Below, piece by piece: positions 54,409 through 55,967 of a stretch of 55,967 nt of DNA (its first letter is position 1; the number at the start of each line of letters is the position of its first letter). Position numbers and translations under genes: made by a program. The notes below the pieces were generated by a model. It did not search any database. It was not told where the DNA came from and was given only the letters and a program-made list of their open reading frames with translations. Source of the stretch: an uncultured Tateyamaria sp. (GTDB lineage Bacteria; Pseudomonadota; Alphaproteobacteria; Rhodobacterales; Rhodobacteraceae); assembly GCF_947503415.1 (NCBI RefSeq), contig NZ_CANNDS010000008.1, positions 1 to 55,967 of the forward strand, written 5' to 3'.

Positions 54409-55967
54409 ATGACAAGCAATCCCAGTACCGTATTCGAGCCGACCGAAGTAGGCGGCACCATTTCCACCATCAACAACGAAGCCGACATCGTCGTTCTGGC
54501 CAACGGCGATACGATTGTCGTCTGGACAGCGCGCCTTGCGGGGCGTGACTTTGTTTACATGCAGCGCTTTGATACCGAGGGCGTTGCGATTGGCAGCGCC
54601 GAAGAGCTTGGCGCTGGCGGGCAGGCCCAGATCGAACGGCTGGCCGATGGTGGGTTTGCGGTTGCATGGAACACCGGGTTCAACCTTGTCGGTCGGCGCT
54701 TTGACGCGGCAGGCACGGATATCACCGGCAGCATCGAAATCTTTCAGCCCCCGGACATTGACCTGCCACCCCCCGATCCGGGTGTACAGAGACTGTATAT
54801 CGGCTTTACCGGGACGCTCGAGCAATTCGGCACCGAGATCTTTGGCGAGTATCTGATCGGTGAGGACAACCTGCCGGCATTCTCCAACAACACCGCCTAT
54901 GAAGGGTTCGCGCTGAGCGCCCTGACGGGGGGTGGGTTTGTCCTGACGGGGAGTTTCTACCGGGGGCCGGATTCCGGTTTTGACATGTTCGCCATGGTCT
55001 ATAGCGCGACGCCCGGAGAGTTGGTGCCCATTGCGGTGCGCTTGCCGGACGAGCTGCATCCGCTGGCCTCGGATCAGGACGAACAGCAACGTGCCCTTGC
55101 AACCGAGGCGCTGGCCGATGGCGGGTTTGTCCTGCTGTGGCGCAATGACGATGTCACCACCGGCGCACCGTCCGAGCTGCGTCTGCAGCGATTTGATGCC
55201 ACCGGCGTGGCGCAGGGTGGCCCGCAGACCGTGGCCACCAATCCCGAGGGGATCTTTGACCCGGTGGTCACGCTTCTTGCGGATGGCGGATTTGTCGTGG
55301 GCTGGAGCGGGGCGGCCAATGATGCCGCCACGGGCGATTTCAGCAATGTGACGCTGCGCATCTACAATGCCGACGGCACGCCGCGCACGACAGAGTTCGT
55401 CGCCCATCCCTTGCCCGGTACGCATCTCAACCCGGCGGTGGTGGCCCTGGACGGGGGCGGGTTCATCGTCACGTGGAGCCAGTTCTTTGCCTCCACCGGG
55501 GAGTGGGAGGTGTTTGGCCGCGGCTACAACGCGGATGGAACGGTGATCCCGGCCCTGCAAAGCACCGGGATTTTTCCGCTGGGGCTGTCGCTGGGCCAAA
55601 GCTATGTGGATGCCGCCGTGGCTGTCACTGCGGACAACGAATTGCGGGTTGTCTGGACGGAGCAGGCGCTGTCGGTGCTGGGCAGCGAATCCATTTTCAA
55701 CAATGTCGAGTTGATCGGGTTCGAGGCTCTGGTGGCCGCGCCCACCGGGCCGACCACGGGCGATGACCTGTTGATGGGCACGCCGGATGGCGACACGATT
55801 GATGGCCTTGCGGGCAACGACACGCTGAGCGGTGGCACCGGCAACGACGTGCTGTCTGGCGGTGCTGGCAATGACAGTATCTTCGGGGGCGATCAGGCCG
55901 ACACGATCAGTGGCGGTGACGGCAACGACACGGTTGACGGCGGCAATGGGCGGGACAATGTGACCCT
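54409..55967 (+). CDS. RTX protein with repeated 'DGGFVVxW' N-terminal domain (3' end outside window)
   Basis: At least 519 codons from ATG 54409 to the window edge, still open. Residues 1 to about 440 carry a repeated motif LADGGFxVxW (seen as LADGGFAVAWN, LADGGFVLLWR, LADGGFVVGWS, LDGGGFIVTWS), a propeller-like domain common on roseobacter RTX proteins. RTX nonapeptides begin at about 449 (GDDLLMGTPDGD). The final visible part closely matches the RTX block of the 140-2026 gene. No ribosome-binding site stands out before the ATG. The missing C-terminus could be the fragment at 1-73 if the molecule is circular with some repeat sequence lost between. Confidence 0.8.
   Translation, partial: MTSNPSTVFEPTEVGGTISTINNEADIVVLANGDTIVVWTARLAGRDFVYMQRFDTEGVAIGSAEELGAGGQAQIERLADGGFAVAWNTGFNLVGRRFDAAGTDITGSIEIFQPPDIDLPPPDPGVQRLYIGFTGTLEQFGTEIFGEYLIGEDNLPAFSNNTAYEGFALSALTGGGFVLTGSFYRGPDSGFDMFAMVYSATPGELVPIAVRLPDELHPLASDQDEQQRALATEALADGGFVLLWRNDDVTTGAPSELRLQRFDATGVAQGGPQTVATNPEGIFDPVVTLLADGGFVVGWSGAANDAATGDFSNVTLRIYNADGTPRTTEFVAHPLPGTHLNPAVVALDGGGFIVTWSQFFASTGEWEVFGRGYNADGTVIPALQSTGIFPLGLSLGQSYVDAAVAVTADNELRVVWTEQALSVLGSESIFNNVELIGFEALVAAPTGPTTGDDLLMGTPDGDTIDGLAGNDTLSGGTGNDVLSGGAGNDSIFGGDQADTISGGDGNDTVDGGNGRDNVT
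55861..55967 (+). repeat. RTX-coding segment repeated in inverted orientation at 921-1027
   Basis: The last ~107 bases of the window match the reverse complement of 921-1027 with only about half a dozen differences (one in the last 47 bases). Both code the same RTX units in the genes at the two window ends. Confidence 0.8.

Overview
The window looks like a large part, possibly nearly all, of an extrachromosomal replicon from a marine alphaproteobacterium of the Roseobacter/Rhodobacteraceae type. It is GC-rich. Near position 40 kb it carries a complete plasmid backbone: a RepA-type replication initiator, an origin-like intergenic region with a perfect DnaA box and three 22-bp iterons, parA and parB, and three parS-like palindromes. 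Next to this sit the dTDP-L-rhamnose genes rmlA, rmlD, rmlB and rmlC. From general knowledge, a RepA replicon with a rhamnose operon and surface-polysaccharide genes resembles the 'biofilm plasmids' described in roseobacters. That assignment is inference from gene content, because no database search was possible.

Layout: 1-6.2 kb holds RTX (calcium-binding repeat) secreted proteins, including an M10/serralysin-like metalloprotease, plus UDP-galactopyranose mutase (glf). 6.3-10.5 kb holds two sulfotransferases around a GlfT2-like galactofuranosyltransferase. 10.9-15.2 kb is one 1450-aa RTX protein with an N-terminal GH12-like glycanase domain. 15.3-24.9 kb is a bank of three more sulfotransferases, three family-2 glycosyltransferases, an FkbM-like methyltransferase/glycosyltransferase fusion and two unrecognised small proteins. 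25-28.2 kb is a distinct accessory block (Hint-domain protein, two DUF6916-like proteins, a GNAT and a phage-tail-collar-like protein). 28.3-31.3 kb holds two TPR proteins, one fused to a GT32-like transferase. 31.5-36.9 kb supplies nucleotide sugars (galE, galU, ugd, UDP-glucuronate epimerase) and a sixth sulfotransferase. 37-43.4 kb is the replication and partition backbone with a DUF2793 protein. 43.4-47.1 kb is rml. 47.2-51.3 kb is another glycosyltransferase and the KpsM/KpsE/KpsT-like exporter. 51.4 kb to the end holds two more RTX proteins, the last cut by the window edge.

Taken together, the genes can make UDP-Glc, UDP-Gal, UDP-Galf, UDP-GlcA, UDP-GalA and dTDP-Rha, polymerise them with several transferases, probably sulfate the product (six sulfotransferase-like genes), and export it by an ABC-2 capsule-type transporter. 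RTX proteins are type I secretion substrates. A secreted GH12-like RTX glycanase inside the same locus suggests extracellular trimming or release of a polysaccharide, as rhizobial RTX glycanases do. Not seen in the window: a type I secretion ABC/MFP/OMP set, an OPX/KpsD-type outer-membrane exporter, PAPS-forming enzymes, rRNA, tRNA, CRISPR arrays and transposases. The needed secretion and PAPS functions would have to come from elsewhere in the genome.

The two window ends both lie in RTX genes. The last ~100 bases are nearly an inverted copy of 921-1027, which would be a natural place for an assembly to break.
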